This document shows positions 53,833-62,828 of a DNA stretch of 64,000 nucleotides, piece by piece (the first letter of the stretch is position 1; each line of letters starts with the position of its first letter). Origin of the DNA: Sphingosinicella sp. LHD-64 (GTDB lineage Bacteria; Pseudomonadota; Alphaproteobacteria; Sphingomonadales; Sphingomonadaceae). The stretch covers positions 1 through 64,000 of the forward strand of contig NZ_JAVIFV010000002.1 of the NCBI RefSeq assembly GCF_031157375.1, in the 5' to 3' direction. The notes under the pieces were generated by a model that saw only the letters and a program-made list of their open reading frames with translations, was not told the DNA's origin and did no database searches. The translations under genes were made by a program, and so were the position numbers.

Positions 53833-54401
53833 CCGGTGCGCCGCTCATTCCCCGCAAATACTGGATCATCGCGTTCGCGCTTGTTGCGGTCATGGCGGCG
53901 ATCCTGCTCTGGATGGGCCGCCAGCCGATCTGCACCTGCGGCACGGTGAAGCTCTGGGTCAGTACCGTCCACGGCCCGGACAACAGCCAGCATCTCGCCG
54001 ACTGGTACACGCCGAGCCACATCATCCACGGCTTCCTGTTCTATGCGCTGGGCTGGTTCTTCCTCCGGCGCAATCCGCCGGGCGATCGGCTGATCGGCGC
54101 GGTGGTGATCGAGGCGGCGTGGGAGATTCTGGAGAACAGCCCGCTCATCATCGACCGCTACCGCGAGGCGACGATCGCGATGGGCTATACCGGCGACAGC
54201 GTGATCAACTCGGTCGCCGACGTGCTCTGGATGATCCTCGGCTTCGGCATCGCGCGGCGACTCCCCGTCTGGGGAACGGTCGCGATCGCCCTGGCGTTCG
54301 AGCTGCTGACCTTGATCGTCATCCGCGACAACCTGACGCTGAACGTGCTGATGCTGGTCGCGCCGATCGACGCGGTGCGCGTCTGGCAGGGGGGCGCCTA
54401 G
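53829..54401 (+). CDS. DUF2585 family membrane protein
   Basis: Product of 190 aa with about five helices. Characteristic sequence: CTCGTVKLWVSTVHGPDNSQ, HLADWYTPSHIIHGFLFYAL, EAAWEILENSPLIIDRYREA and GYTGDSVINSVADVLWMILG. Function unknown; the His/Asp/Glu residues in membrane-adjacent loops could bind metal or act in lipid chemistry. Its stop overlaps the convergent channel-like gene by 4 bases. Confidence 0.9.
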   Translation: MTGAPLIPRKYWIIAFALVAVMAAILLWMGRQPICTCGTVKLWVSTVHGPDNSQHLADWYTPSHIIHGFLFYALGWFFLRRNPPGDRLIGAVVIEAAWEILENSPLIIDRYREATIAMGYTGDSVINSVADVLWMILGFGIARRLPVWGTVAIALAFELLTLIVIRDNLTLNVLMLVAPIDAVRVWQGGA

Positions 54402-54823
54402 CTCCGGCGCATCCGCGCGATGATCGGCACGAAGAACGCCGTCGTCCATCCGAGCAGGATGATCCCGTTCACGCCCTCGATCGCGGCGACCAGACGCCAC
54501 GCATCGGGCAGCCCGGCATTATCGTCACCGATCGTGGCATAAGTGACGGCCGAGAAATAGACCGACGTGTGAAGATCGGGCAGCGCGTCGGTGGCCCAGT
54601 AAAGCAGCGCGTAGAGCCAGATTTCCACTCCATGCAGCCAGAACAGGCCAAGCACCAGCGCGAGGGTGACCGCGATACCGCGCGGCGACATCGGGTCGAT
54701 ATGAGTCTCCGCCTCCTCGGCCGATCTGATCCGCAGCCGGTGGGATAGGATGTAGAGCCCGGCGCCATGCACGATGACGGTGAGGAGCACCATCCCGGTG
54801 GCGACGGCAAGCTCGGTGAGCAT
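54398..54823 (-). CDS. Two-helix ion-channel-like protein with altered filter
   Basis: Product of 141 aa. Three hydrophobic segments with a pore-loop pattern between the last two: TSVYFSAVTYATIGDDNAG then AIEGVNGIILLGWTTAFFV. In potassium channels the filter is T-V-G-Y-G-D; here it is T-I-G-D at residues 97-100, so selectivity may differ or be lost. It starts 8 bases after the fumC stop on the same strand and so may be co-transcribed with fumC. Confidence 0.78.
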   Translation of the reverse strand: MLTELAVATGMVLLTVIVHGAGLYILSHRLRIRSAEEAETHIDPMSPRGIAVTLALVLGLFWLHGVEIWLYALLYWATDALPDLHTSVYFSAVTYATIGDDNAGLPDAWRLVAAIEGVNGIILLGWTTAFFVPIIARMRRS

Positions 54824-54831
54824 GGCCTGGG

Positions 54832-56229
54832 TCAGCGCCCCAGCATCTTCTCCGGGATGACCACGCGGTCGAAGGTCGCCTCGTCGACCAGGCCGAGTTC
54901 CAGGCCGGCTTCCTTCAGCGTCTGCCCTTTCTTGTGCGCGTGCTTGGCGATCGAGGCGGCGTTGTCATAGCCGATCTCCGGCGCCAGCGCGGTGACCAGC
55001 ATCAGCGACTTGTTCATGAGATCGGCAATGCGGGCCTCATCCGCCTCCATGTCGTCGAGGCAGCGTGCGGTGAAGCTCTCCATGCCGTCGGCGAGGAGGT
55101 TGATCGAGCGCACCACATTGGCGCCGATCAACGGTTTGAAGACGTTCAATTCCATATGGCCCTGGAGGCCGCCGACGGTCACCGCGACATGGTTGCCCAT
55201 CACCTGGGCGGCGACCATGGTCAGGCTCTCGCACTGGGTCGGATTGACCTTGCCGGGCATGATCGAGCTGCCCGGCTCGTTTTCCGGCAGGCGCAGCTCG
55301 CCGAGGCCGCAGCGGGGGCCGGAGCCCAGCAGGCGGATGTCGTTGGCGATCTTGGTCAGGGACACGGCGATGACGTTGAGGATGCCGCTGAGCTCGACCA
55401 GGGTGTCATGGGTCGCCAGCGCCTCGAACTTGTTCGGGGCGGTGGTGAAGGGAAGCTGGGTCAGGTTCGCGACCTCGGCGGCGAACTTCTCGCCGAAACC
55501 CCTGGGCGCGTTGAGCCCGGTGCCGACCGCGGTGCCGCCCTGCGCCAGTTCGTAGAGACGGGGCTGAACCCCCTCGACGCGGGCGATGCCCATCTTGATC
55601 TGGTGGGCATAGCCCGAAAATTCCTGGCCGAGCGTCAGCGGCGTCGCGTCCTGGAGGTGGGTGCGGCCGATCTTGACGATCCCGTCCCATTGCTCGGCCA
55701 GCGCCGCGAGGCGGCGATGAATGGTGTTGAGAGCCGGAAGCAGGCGCGCGGCAACGGCGCGCGCCGCGGCGATGTGCATCGCGGTCGGGAAGCTGTCGTT
55801 GGACGACTGGCCCTTGTTGACATGGTCGTTGGGATGGACCGGCGACTTGCCGCCGCGGCTGCCGGTCAGGATCTCGTTGGCGCGGCCGGCAATCACCTCG
55901 TTGGCGTTCATGTTGGACTGGGTGCCGGAGCCGGTCTGCCAGATGACGAGCGGGAACTGGTCGTCATGGACGCCGCTCGCGACCTCCCCGGCCGCCTGCT
56001 GGATCGCTTCGGCGAGCTCGGCGTCGAGCCCGCCCTCCCGCGCATTCACCCGGGCCGCGGCCTGCTTCACGAACCCCAAGGCGTGGACGATCTCGACCGG
56101 CATCCGCTCGCGCTCGCCGAACGGGAAATTCTCGATCGAGCGCTGCGTCTGCGCGCCCCAATAGGCGTCGGCCGAGACCTCGATGGGGCCAAAGCTGTCG
56201 GTCTCGGTGCGGGTGCTGGTCACGCTCAT
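54832..56229 (-). CDS. fumC: Class II fumarate hydratase
   Basis: Iron-independent fumarase of the TCA cycle. The 465-aa product shows [56 protein letters not shown] with the second-site His, the catalytic loop [15 protein letters not shown] and [15 protein letters not shown]. Start ATG 56229 has GAGGGGAAG just upstream; earlier in-frame starts add unrelated residues. A standard housekeeping gene. Confidence 0.97.
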   Translation of the reverse strand: MSVTSTRTETDSFGPIEVSADAYWGAQTQRSIENFPFGERERMPVEIVHALGFVKQAAARVNAREGGLDAELAEAIQQAAGEVASGVHDDQFPLVIWQTGSGTQSNMNANEVIAGRANEILTGSRGGKSPVHPNDHVNKGQSSNDSFPTAMHIAAARAVAARLLPALNTIHRRLAALAEQWDGIVKIGRTHLQDATPLTLGQEFSGYAHQIKMGIARVEGVQPRLYELAQGGTAVGTGLNAPRGFGEKFAAEVANLTQLPFTTAPNKFEALATHDTLVELSGILNVIAVSLTKIANDIRLLGSGPRCGLGELRLPENEPGSSIMPGKVNPTQCESLTMVAAQVMGNHVAVTVGGLQGHMELNVFKPLIGANVVRSINLLADGMESFTARCLDDMEADEARIADLMNKSLMLVTALAPEIGYDNAASIAKHAHKKGQTLKEAGLELGLVDEATFDRVVIPEKMLGR

Positions 56230-56380
56230 CTCTTCCCCTCTCGGCTGTCCTCCCGCCCGTAGAACGAACGCACGGCGAGGTGAAGGGGCGACTCGGCAGC
56301 CGACCAAGGCGAGGGCAGACATTTTGACCGCTGACAGCCCGTGCACCTCGGGCTAAGCCATTGATGGCGGGAGGCAGGCC

Positions 56381-57820
56381 ATGGCGGGGTGGCGTCGGTT
56401 CGGATCGTTTCTGGGTCTGGTGGCCCTGCTTTCCGCCTGTGGCGGCGGCGGAGGCGGCGGTGGTTCGACCGGTGGCACCACCAATCCCGGCGGATCGACT
56501 CCACCACCAACCGCAACCTGTTCGGTACGCGACCGGCAGAACTGGGCGGCGGCGCAGCTGCGCGAATGGTATCTTTTTCCGGAGACGCTGCCCGCAAACC
56601 TCGATCCGGCGGCCTACACTACGGTCGACGCCTATATTGATGCGCTGACCGCCACCGCCCGCGCGCAAGGCCGCGACCGCTTCTTCACCTATCTGACCTC
56701 GATCGCCGAAGAGGACGCCTATTACAGCTCCGGCACCAGCGCCGGCTTCGGCATCCGCTTGTCGGTGGACACGGTCCAACGCCGCGTGTTCGTGTCCGAA
56801 GCGTTCGAAGGCGCGCCGGCGCTCGCCGCCGGACTCGACCGCGGCACGGAGATTCTCGCCATCGGCACGGGCACGAATCTGCGCGCCGTCGGCGACATCA
56901 TTGCCGCCGAGGGCAGTGCCGGCGTGACCAACGCCCTTGGCCCGCCGACGGCAGGTACGATCCGGGTGCTGCGCGTGACGGATGCCGGCGGTCAGCGGGA
57001 TGTCAGCGTCACCAAGGCGAATTTCGAGCTGCTGCCGGTCTCCACCCGCTACGGCGCCCGGATCATCAACGACGGCGGACGGCAGGTCGGCTACGTCAAC
57101 CTGCGCACCTTCATCACCACCGCCGATCCGGCGCTGCGCAATGCGTTTGCGCAGTTCCGCGCTGCGGGTATCGCCGAGGTTGTCGTCGACCTGCGCTACA
57201 ATGGCGGCGGCCTGGTCTCGATCGCGGAGCTGTTCGGCGATCTGCTCGGGCAGAACCGGGCGACGTCCGACGTGTTCTCCTACACCGTCTTCCGGCCGGA
57301 GAAATCGGCGGAGAACGAGACGCGCTATTTCCAGCCGCAGCCGCAATCGGTGGCGCCGGCGCGGATCGCCTTCATCGGCACGAACGGCACCGCCTCGGCG
57401 AGCGAGCTCGTGATCAATGCCTTCATCCCCTATCTGCGCGCCGATGCCGCGCTGGTCGGCACCAACAGCTTCGGCAAGCCGGTCGGCCAGATCGCCCTCG
57501 ACCGCGCGCAGTGCGACGATCGGCTGCGGGTCATCGCGTTCGCCACCCAGAATGCAGCACGGCAGGGCGATTATTTCAGCGGCCTCGCCGGCCGGATGGA
57601 CGCGACCTGCCAGGCTGGCGACGACATCGCCCGCCAGCTCGGCGACCCGCAGGAAGCCTCGATCCGCACCGCGCTCGACTTCCTTGCGGGACGGGGGTGC
57701 ACGCGGATCGGCACGGCGAGCGCGTCCGCGGCGCGGACCCAGCAGACGTCCGCCCGGCGCGAGCTGCTGTCGCCCGAGCGGCCGAGCACCGCGCAGCGCG
57801 AGGTGCCGGGACTGTTCTAG
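56381..57820 (+). CDS. S41-family peptidase, lipoprotein
   Basis: Product of 479 aa. Lipoprotein signal ends LLSAC, followed by a Gly/Thr/Pro linker. A PDZ-like part (SAGFGIRLSVDTVQRRVFV, GTEILAIGTG) precedes the protease core with catalytic Ser in NGTASASELVINAF and Lys in TNSFGKPVGQIAL. Similar S41 lipoproteins of Bacteroidetes and Sphingomonads are periplasmic C-terminal processing-type proteases. Substrate unknown. It is divergent from fumC and convergent with sspB. Confidence 0.9.
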   Translation: MAGWRRFGSFLGLVALLSACGGGGGGGGSTGGTTNPGGSTPPPTATCSVRDRQNWAAAQLREWYLFPETLPANLDPAAYTTVDAYIDALTATARAQGRDRFFTYLTSIAEEDAYYSSGTSAGFGIRLSVDTVQRRVFVSEAFEGAPALAAGLDRGTEILAIGTGTNLRAVGDIIAAEGSAGVTNALGPPTAGTIRVLRVTDAGGQRDVSVTKANFELLPVSTRYGARIINDGGRQVGYVNLRTFITTADPALRNAFAQFRAAGIAEVVVDLRYNGGGLVSIAELFGDLLGQNRATSDVFSYTVFRPEKSAENETRYFQPQPQSVAPARIAFIGTNGTASASELVINAFIPYLRADAALVGTNSFGKPVGQIALDRAQCDDRLRVIAFATQNAARQGDYFSGLAGRMDATCQAGDDIARQLGDPQEASIRTALDFLAGRGCTRIGTASASAARTQQTSARRELLSPERPSTAQREVPGLF

Positions 57821-57843
57821 AGGGAGGGCCCGACGGGCCGGGA

Positions 57844-58326
57844 CTACTTCTTCCGCTTGAAGTCCACCGAGACGACGTTGGAGCCGTCCTCGACCGGTTC
57901 GGCTGCCGGCGGGTCGTTCTCGGCGTGCTCGTGCTCCTCGAAGCCGGTCTCCTCGGCCTGGGCCTGGAACTGGAGCGCGAAATTGACCGCGGGATCGACG
58001 AAACCGGTGATCGCCGAGAAGGGGATGATGAGCCGTGCCGGCGCCTGGTTGAACGACAGCCCGACCTCGAACCCATCCTCACGCACCTTCAAATCCCAGA
58101 AGCGGTTCTGGATGACGATCGTCATTTCGTCCGGGAAGCGCTCGATCAGGTGCCTCGGGATGTCCACACCGACGGCCTGGGTCTTGAAGGTGATGTAGAA
58201 ATGATGCTCGCCGGGCAGCCGTCCGGTCGCCTCGACCTCGCCAAGCACCCGTCCGACGACGGCGCGCAGGGCCTCCTGGACGATCTCGTCATAGGGAATC
58301 AGGCTGTCGGGCGCTTCATCGCTCAT
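57844..58326 (-). CDS. sspB: ClpXP adaptor SspB
   Basis: Adaptor that delivers ssrA-tagged and other substrates to ClpXP. The 160-aa product is of the alphaproteobacterial type: IPYDEIVQEALRAVVGRVLG, HHFYITFKTQAVGVDIPRHL, MTIVIQNRFWDLKVREDGFE and VGLSFNQAPARLIIPFSAIT. The acidic linker and the C-terminal VVSVDFKRKK form the ClpX-docking end. ATG 58326 is chosen as the one that begins the conserved domain; upstream frames are Arg/Pro-rich. Confidence 0.93.
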   Translation of the reverse strand: MSDEAPDSLIPYDEIVQEALRAVVGRVLGEVEATGRLPGEHHFYITFKTQAVGVDIPRHLIERFPDEMTIVIQNRFWDLKVREDGFEVGLSFNQAPARLIIPFSAITGFVDPAVNFALQFQAQAEETGFEEHEHAENDPPAAEPVEDGSNVVSVDFKRKK

Positions 58327-58414
58327 GATCCGACTCGTAGCGCGGCAGGGCGACGGGTCAAGCGCGTTGCTCGTGTCCGGCCGCCGCTTTATCCCGGGCC
58401 CAAGGAGACGAGCC

Positions 58415-58792
58415 ATGCCGATCGACGCCACCCTGCCCTATGACGACAGCAACATCTTCGCGCGGATCCTGCGCGGCGAGATTCCGTCCAAGCGCGTCTA
58501 CGAGGACGAATTCGCGCTCGCCTTCCATGACATCAATCCGCAGGCGCCCACCCATATCCTGGTCATCCCCAAGGGCGCCCACGTCTCCTGGGACGACTTT
58601 TCCGAGCGCGCGAGCGCGGACGAGATCGCCGGTTTCGTGCGGGCGGTCGGGAAGATCGCGCGCGAGCACGGGCTGGTCGCACCGGGTTACCGCTTGCTCG
58701 CCAATGTCGGCGCGGACAGCGGGCAGGAGGTGCCCCACCTTCACGTCCACATCTTCGGCGGCCGCGGGCTGGGCCCGATGCTGGCGCGCTGA
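58415..58792 (+). CDS. HIT-family nucleotide hydrolase/transferase
   Basis: Product of 125 aa of the Hint/PKCI type, which hydrolyses AMP-lysine or similar adenylates. Family features: SNIFARILRGEIPSKRVYED, FHDINPQAPTHILVIPKG and the histidine triad HLHVHIFGGRGLG. CAAGGAGACG lies 4 bases before ATG 58415. Divergent from sspB, upstream of the permease pair. Confidence 0.95.
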   Translation: MPIDATLPYDDSNIFARILRGEIPSKRVYEDEFALAFHDINPQAPTHILVIPKGAHVSWDDFSERASADEIAGFVRAVGKIAREHGLVAPGYRLLANVGADSGQEVPHLHVHIFGGRGLGPMLAR

Positions 58793-58866
58793 CACTCGTC
58801 GATATGGGCTGGCGCCGGCCGAAATTCCGGCTAGGGACCGCCGGACAAACGCGGCGAGGGAGTCGA

Positions 58867-60432
58867 ATGGCAAGCGTACCGGAGCGGGGGTTCCTCGCGC
58901 GCATCATGATGCGCAAAAGCGTCCAGCAGGTCCAGGAAGAGACGGCGACCAGCGAGCTGAAGCGGACGCTGGGGCCGTGGAACCTCGTTTTCCTGGGGAT
59001 CGGCTGCATCATCGGTGCCGGCATCTTCGTACGGACCGGGAATGCCGCGGCGCTGCACGCCGGGCCGGCGGTGCTGCTTTCCTTCGTCATCGCGGGCCTC
59101 GTCTGCGGCTTTGCGGGCCTGTGCTATGCGGAGCTGTCGTCGACCCTCCCCGTCTCGGGCTCGGCCTATACCTACACCTATACGACGCTCGGCGAGTTCG
59201 CGGCCTGGATCATGGGCGCGCTGCTGCTGCTCGAATATGGCTTGGCCGCCTCGGTCGTCGCGGTCGGCTGGTCCGGCTATATGGTGAGCCTGCTCGCCGA
59301 CATCGGCATCCACGTCCCTGCCACGCTGACCGGTCCGGCCGGCCATGCCAGGGAGCTGGCCGACGGTACGGTGATCACCACCCTCTTCAACCTGCCCGCC
59401 TTCCTCGTCTGCACCGTGCTGGCGCTGCTGCTCGTCGTCGGCGTCTCGGAATCGGCCAAGGTCAACAACGTCATCGTGGCCATCAAGATGACCGTGATCA
59501 TCGCTTTCATCCTGGTCGGCGGCTATATGGTCATCGCCAATTACGACACGCTCTCGGCCAACTGGGATCCGTTCATCCCGCCGCCCACGGGCCAGGAAGG
59601 CGAATTCGGCTGGGGCGGTGTGCTGCGCGCCGCCTCGATCGTCTTCTTCGCCTATATCGGCTTCGAGGCGGTCTCGACCGCCGGGCAGGAAGCGCGCAAT
59701 CCGCAGAAGGACATGCCGATCGGGATCATCGGCTCGCTGCTCGTCTGCACGACGCTCTACATCCTGGTCTCGATCGTGCTGACCCATGTCGTCAACTATC
59801 GCGATCTCAACGTCCCCGATCCGGTCGCGGTCGCGGTCGACGCGTTCGGGCCGCAATGGGCCTGGTTCGCCACGACCATCAAGGTCGGCGCGATCATCGG
59901 CCTCACCTCCGTCATCCTGGTGCTGATGTACGGCCAGACCCGCATCTTCTACACGATCGCGCGCGACGGCCTCTTGCCCGGCATCTTCGCCACCGTGCAC
60001 CGGAAGTTCAAGACGCCGTGGATCAACACGCTCGCCGTCGGCCTCGGCGTCGCCACCGCCGCCGGCTTCTTCGACATCAACACGCTGGGCGACATGACCT
60101 CGGTCGGCACGCTCGCCGCCTTCGGCATCGTCAGCCTGACCGTGGTGTGGCTGAGGATCACCCATCCCGAGCTGCCGCGCGGGTTCAAGGTGCCGCTCTA
60201 TCCGGTGCTGCCGGTCGCCGGCGTCATCGCCTGCTTCGCGCTGATCTTCACCGTCGAGACGCGGGTGCTGATCTTCTTCGGCTGGTTCCTCGTCGCGGCG
60301 GTCCTGCTCTATTTCGCCTACGGCATGCGTCATTCGCGCCTGGCCCGGGGCGAGCTCCGCGTGATCGCGCCCGAAATGCCGGAATTCCCGGAAGACGCGC
60401 CGGCCCGGCCGCTCGGCAGCCGCGCCGACTGA
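58867..60432 (+). CDS. APC-family amino acid permease (first of two)
   Basis: Product of 521 aa with about 12 helices. Typical APC start: RTLGPWNLVFLGIGCIIGAG-IFV, then LSFVIAGLVCGFAGLCYAEL, SGSAYTYTYTTLGEFAAWIM, and the conserved FFAYIGFEAVSTAGQEARNP. It should import cationic or other amino acids by proton symport; specificity is not readable. GAGGGAG lies upstream of ATG 58867. Paralogue of the gene that follows 128 bases later. Confidence 0.9.
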   Translation: MASVPERGFLARIMMRKSVQQVQEETATSELKRTLGPWNLVFLGIGCIIGAGIFVRTGNAAALHAGPAVLLSFVIAGLVCGFAGLCYAELSSTLPVSGSAYTYTYTTLGEFAAWIMGALLLLEYGLAASVVAVGWSGYMVSLLADIGIHVPATLTGPAGHARELADGTVITTLFNLPAFLVCTVLALLLVVGVSESAKVNNVIVAIKMTVIIAFILVGGYMVIANYDTLSANWDPFIPPPTGQEGEFGWGGVLRAASIVFFAYIGFEAVSTAGQEARNPQKDMPIGIIGSLLVCTTLYILVSIVLTHVVNYRDLNVPDPVAVAVDAFGPQWAWFATTIKVGAIIGLTSVILVLMYGQTRIFYTIARDGLLPGIFATVHRKFKTPWINTLAVGLGVATAAGFFDINTLGDMTSVGTLAAFGIVSLTVVWLRITHPELPRGFKVPLYPVLPVAGVIACFALIFTVETRVLIFFGWFLVAAVLLYFAYGMRHSRLARGELRVIAPEMPEFPEDAPARPLGSRAD

Positions 60433-60560
60433 ACCGACCTTGTGCCGCCGCCGGACGCCGCGCGCCGATTATCGGCTTGCGGCCAGCGATTTAGCGGTTA
60501 GGCTCCCCGGCCAAACATAAAGGAGCGGCCGGGGGGTCGCAGGTTCAGGGGACGAACATC

Positions 60561-62129
60561 ATGATTTTCGGGCGCGTAAAGCCTCTCGACGCTATTCTTG
60601 CCACCGCAGAAAAGAAATCGCTGCACCGCTCGCTGGGCGCATTCCAGCTCACCCTGTTCGGCATCGGCTGCATCATCGGCACCGGCATCTTCGTGCTGAC
60701 CGCCGCCGGCGCGCAGAAGGCCGGCCCGGGCCTGATCCTCTCCTTCGTCATCGCCGGCGCGGTCTGCGTGGTCGCCGCGCTCTGCTATGCAGAGATCGCC
60801 GCCATGGTTCCCGTGGCGGGATCCGCCTACACCTACACCTATTCCGTCATGGGCGAATTCCTCGCCTGGACGGTGGGATGGGCCCTCGTCCTCGAATATG
60901 CCATCGCGGCGAGCGCCGTCTCGGTCGGCTGGTCGGGATATTTTACCGGCACGATACTGGAATCAACATTTGGCATACACCTGCCCGACGCCTTGCGCGC
61001 CGGGCCGCTGTGGCTGGGCGGCGCGGAGGGAGGCTTCTTCAACCTGCCCGCCTTCGTGATCGCGCTGCTCGTCACCTGGCTGCTGATGATCGGCACCACG
61101 GAAAGCGCCCGCGTCAACGCCATTCTGGTGACGATCAAGATCACGGCGCTGGTGGTGTTCATCATCCTCACCCTGCCGATGGCCCAGGCGGGCAATTTCA
61201 ATCCGTTCATGCCGGGTGGCTTCTTCGAGGCCGGCGGCGTCGGCGTCGGCGGCGCGGCGGCGACGATCTTCTTCGCCTATGTTGGATTCGACGCTGTCTC
61301 GACCGCGGCGGAGGAGACCAGGAACCCGCAGCGCAACGTGCCGATCGGGCTCATCGGCTCGCTCGGCATCTGCACCATCTTCTACATGCTCGTCGCGGCG
61401 GGCGCGATCGGCGCGATCGGCGGCCAGCCGATCATGGGCCCGGACGGCATTCCGCTCATTACCGGCTCGCCCGAACTCGCCCGCCAGTGCGGGCTGCCGC
61501 AAAATGCGGAGCTTCTCGTCTGCTCGAACGAGGCGCTCGCCCATGTGCTGCGCACGATCGGCTACGGCCAGATCGGCAACTGGATCGGCTATGCGGCGTT
61601 CCTCGCGCTGCCGTCGGTGATCCTGATCCTGATGTTCGGCCAGACCCGCATCTTCTTCGTGATGTCGCGCGACGGCCTGCTGCCGGACGCGCTCTCGAAG
61701 GTCCACCCGAAGTGGAAGACGCCTTATGTCGTCACCGCGGTGACCGGCCTCGGCGTCGCCCTGGCCGCCGCCATGCTGCCGGTCGGTCAGCTCGCCGACG
61801 TCGCCAATGCCGGCACCCTCTACGCCTTCTTCATGGTCGCCCTGGCGGTGATGATGCTGCGCAAGCGCGATCCCCATCGCGAGCGCAAGTTCCGCGTTCC
61901 GGCGCTGTGGCTCGTCGGCCCGCTCACCATGGTCGGCACGCTCGGCCTCTATCTGCTGTTGCCGCTCGCGGCGATCCTGGTCCTGCCGATCTGGGCGCTG
62001 ATCGGCTTCGTCATCTATTTCGGCTACTCCTATCGCAACAGCCATCTCGGCCGCGGCCTGGTCGAGGTGCACGAGCCGGAGATCCACGATATCGAGCCCG
62101 GCATTCCGGGCATCGACGAGCCCCGATAA
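60561..62129 (+). CDS. APC-family amino acid permease (second of two)
   Basis: Product of 522 aa, clearly related to the previous gene (SLGAFQLTLFGIGCIIGTG, GSAYTYTYSVMGEFLAWTVG, FFAYVGFDAVSTAAEETRNP). Differs by a longer loop of about 45 residues after helix 7 (around IMGPDGIPLITGSPELARQ) that contains two Cys. AGGGGAC lies before ATG 60561. The 128-base gap with a GCCGATTATCGGC palindrome suggests its own promoter, so the two may be regulated separately. Ends at a strong terminator. Confidence 0.9.
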   Translation: MIFGRVKPLDAILATAEKKSLHRSLGAFQLTLFGIGCIIGTGIFVLTAAGAQKAGPGLILSFVIAGAVCVVAALCYAEIAAMVPVAGSAYTYTYSVMGEFLAWTVGWALVLEYAIAASAVSVGWSGYFTGTILESTFGIHLPDALRAGPLWLGGAEGGFFNLPAFVIALLVTWLLMIGTTESARVNAILVTIKITALVVFIILTLPMAQAGNFNPFMPGGFFEAGGVGVGGAAATIFFAYVGFDAVSTAAEETRNPQRNVPIGLIGSLGICTIFYMLVAAGAIGAIGGQPIMGPDGIPLITGSPELARQCGLPQNAELLVCSNEALAHVLRTIGYGQIGNWIGYAAFLALPSVILILMFGQTRIFFVMSRDGLLPDALSKVHPKWKTPYVVTAVTGLGVALAAAMLPVGQLADVANAGTLYAFFMVALAVMMLRKRDPHRERKFRVPALWLVGPLTMVGTLGLYLLLPLAAILVLPIWALIGFVIYFGYSYRNSHLGRGLVEVHEPEIHDIEPGIPGIDEPR

Positions 62130-62139
62130 AGGGGAAGGA

Positions 62140-62164
62140 GGGGAGGCTTCGGCCTCCCCTTTTT
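62140..62164 (+). terminator. Intrinsic terminator after the second permease
   Basis: GGGGAGGC (62140-62147), loop TTCG, GCCTCCCC (62152-62159), then TTTTT. It lies 10 bases after the stop codon. Confidence 0.95.
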
Positions 62165-62194
62165 CATTGTGCCCGATGAGCGTAGGATCGTCGA

Positions 62195-62614
62195 ATGCCG
62201 AGCCGCCCACCTTTTGCGCTCGAAGGCCTCGACCACATCCTGCTTCTGGTCGAAGACTTGGCTGCGGTTGAGCCTTTCTACCGGGACGTGATCGGCTGCT
62301 CCGTCGAGAACGCCCTTCCCGAATATGGCATGCTGCAGCTGCGTACTGGCAAGGCTTTGATCGATCTGGTCGACGTTAGCGTCGAGGAAGGGGCCTGGGC
62401 GCGACCCTCGGCCAAAGGCGGACGCAACATGGACCATATCTGCATCGCCACGGGACCGTGGGACGAGACAGCGATGCGCGCGCATCTCGCCGCTTATGAC
62501 GTCGCCATTGTCGAAGAGGGCGTGCACGGCGGCGCGCGCGGGGAAAGTCTCTCGATCTATGTCGCGGACCCGTCGGGCAATGTGATCGAGCTTAAGGGAC
62601 CGCCAGCACAATAG
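62195..62614 (+). CDS. VOC-family (glyoxalase-like) protein
   Basis: Product of 139 aa made of two beta-alpha-beta-beta-beta units. Metal ligands of the VOC fold are visible: His in LEGLDHILLLVEDL, Glu/Asp in the middle strand (YGMLQLRTGKALIDLVDV), His in GGRNMDHICIAT and Glu in YVADPSGNVIELKGPP. Substrate could range from methylglyoxal adducts to antibiotics or aromatics. It follows a terminator, so it has its own promoter. Confidence 0.88.
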   Translation: MPSRPPFALEGLDHILLLVEDLAAVEPFYRDVIGCSVENALPEYGMLQLRTGKALIDLVDVSVEEGAWARPSAKGGRNMDHICIATGPWDETAMRAHLAAYDVAIVEEGVHGGARGESLSIYVADPSGNVIELKGPPAQ

Positions 62615-62666
62615 CCCGTGCAACCACCGGTCAACCTGCCGCGTTCCTCTTGCGAAGGAGAGGTTC

Positions 62667-62828
62667 ATGGCCACCCCGCCACCGCCCGAGGCACCGCCCC
62701 AGCCGACGCAGCCTGCCCAGCCGGAGGCGCCGCCGCCGGAGATCAGTCCGCCGATGCCGAACGTGGATGTGCCCGCGCCGTCGCCCGATCTGCCGGATAC
62801 TCCGGCGCCGGCGACGCCAAGCAGCTAG
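62667..62828 (+). CDS. Small proline-rich protein (53 aa)
   Basis: ORF of 53 codons starting MATPPPPEAPPQPTQP, about 45% proline, ending TPAPATPSS. No signal peptide or membrane segment. A good ribosome binding site (GAAGGAGAGG) lies 4 bases before ATG 62667, the main reason to call it. Its stop overlaps the stop of the convergent PfkB kinase by 3 bases. Function unknown; it could be a chance ORF, as Pro-rich frames are frequent in GC-rich DNA. Confidence 0.5.
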   Translation: MATPPPPEAPPQPTQPAQPEAPPPEISPPMPNVDVPAPSPDLPDTPAPATPSS

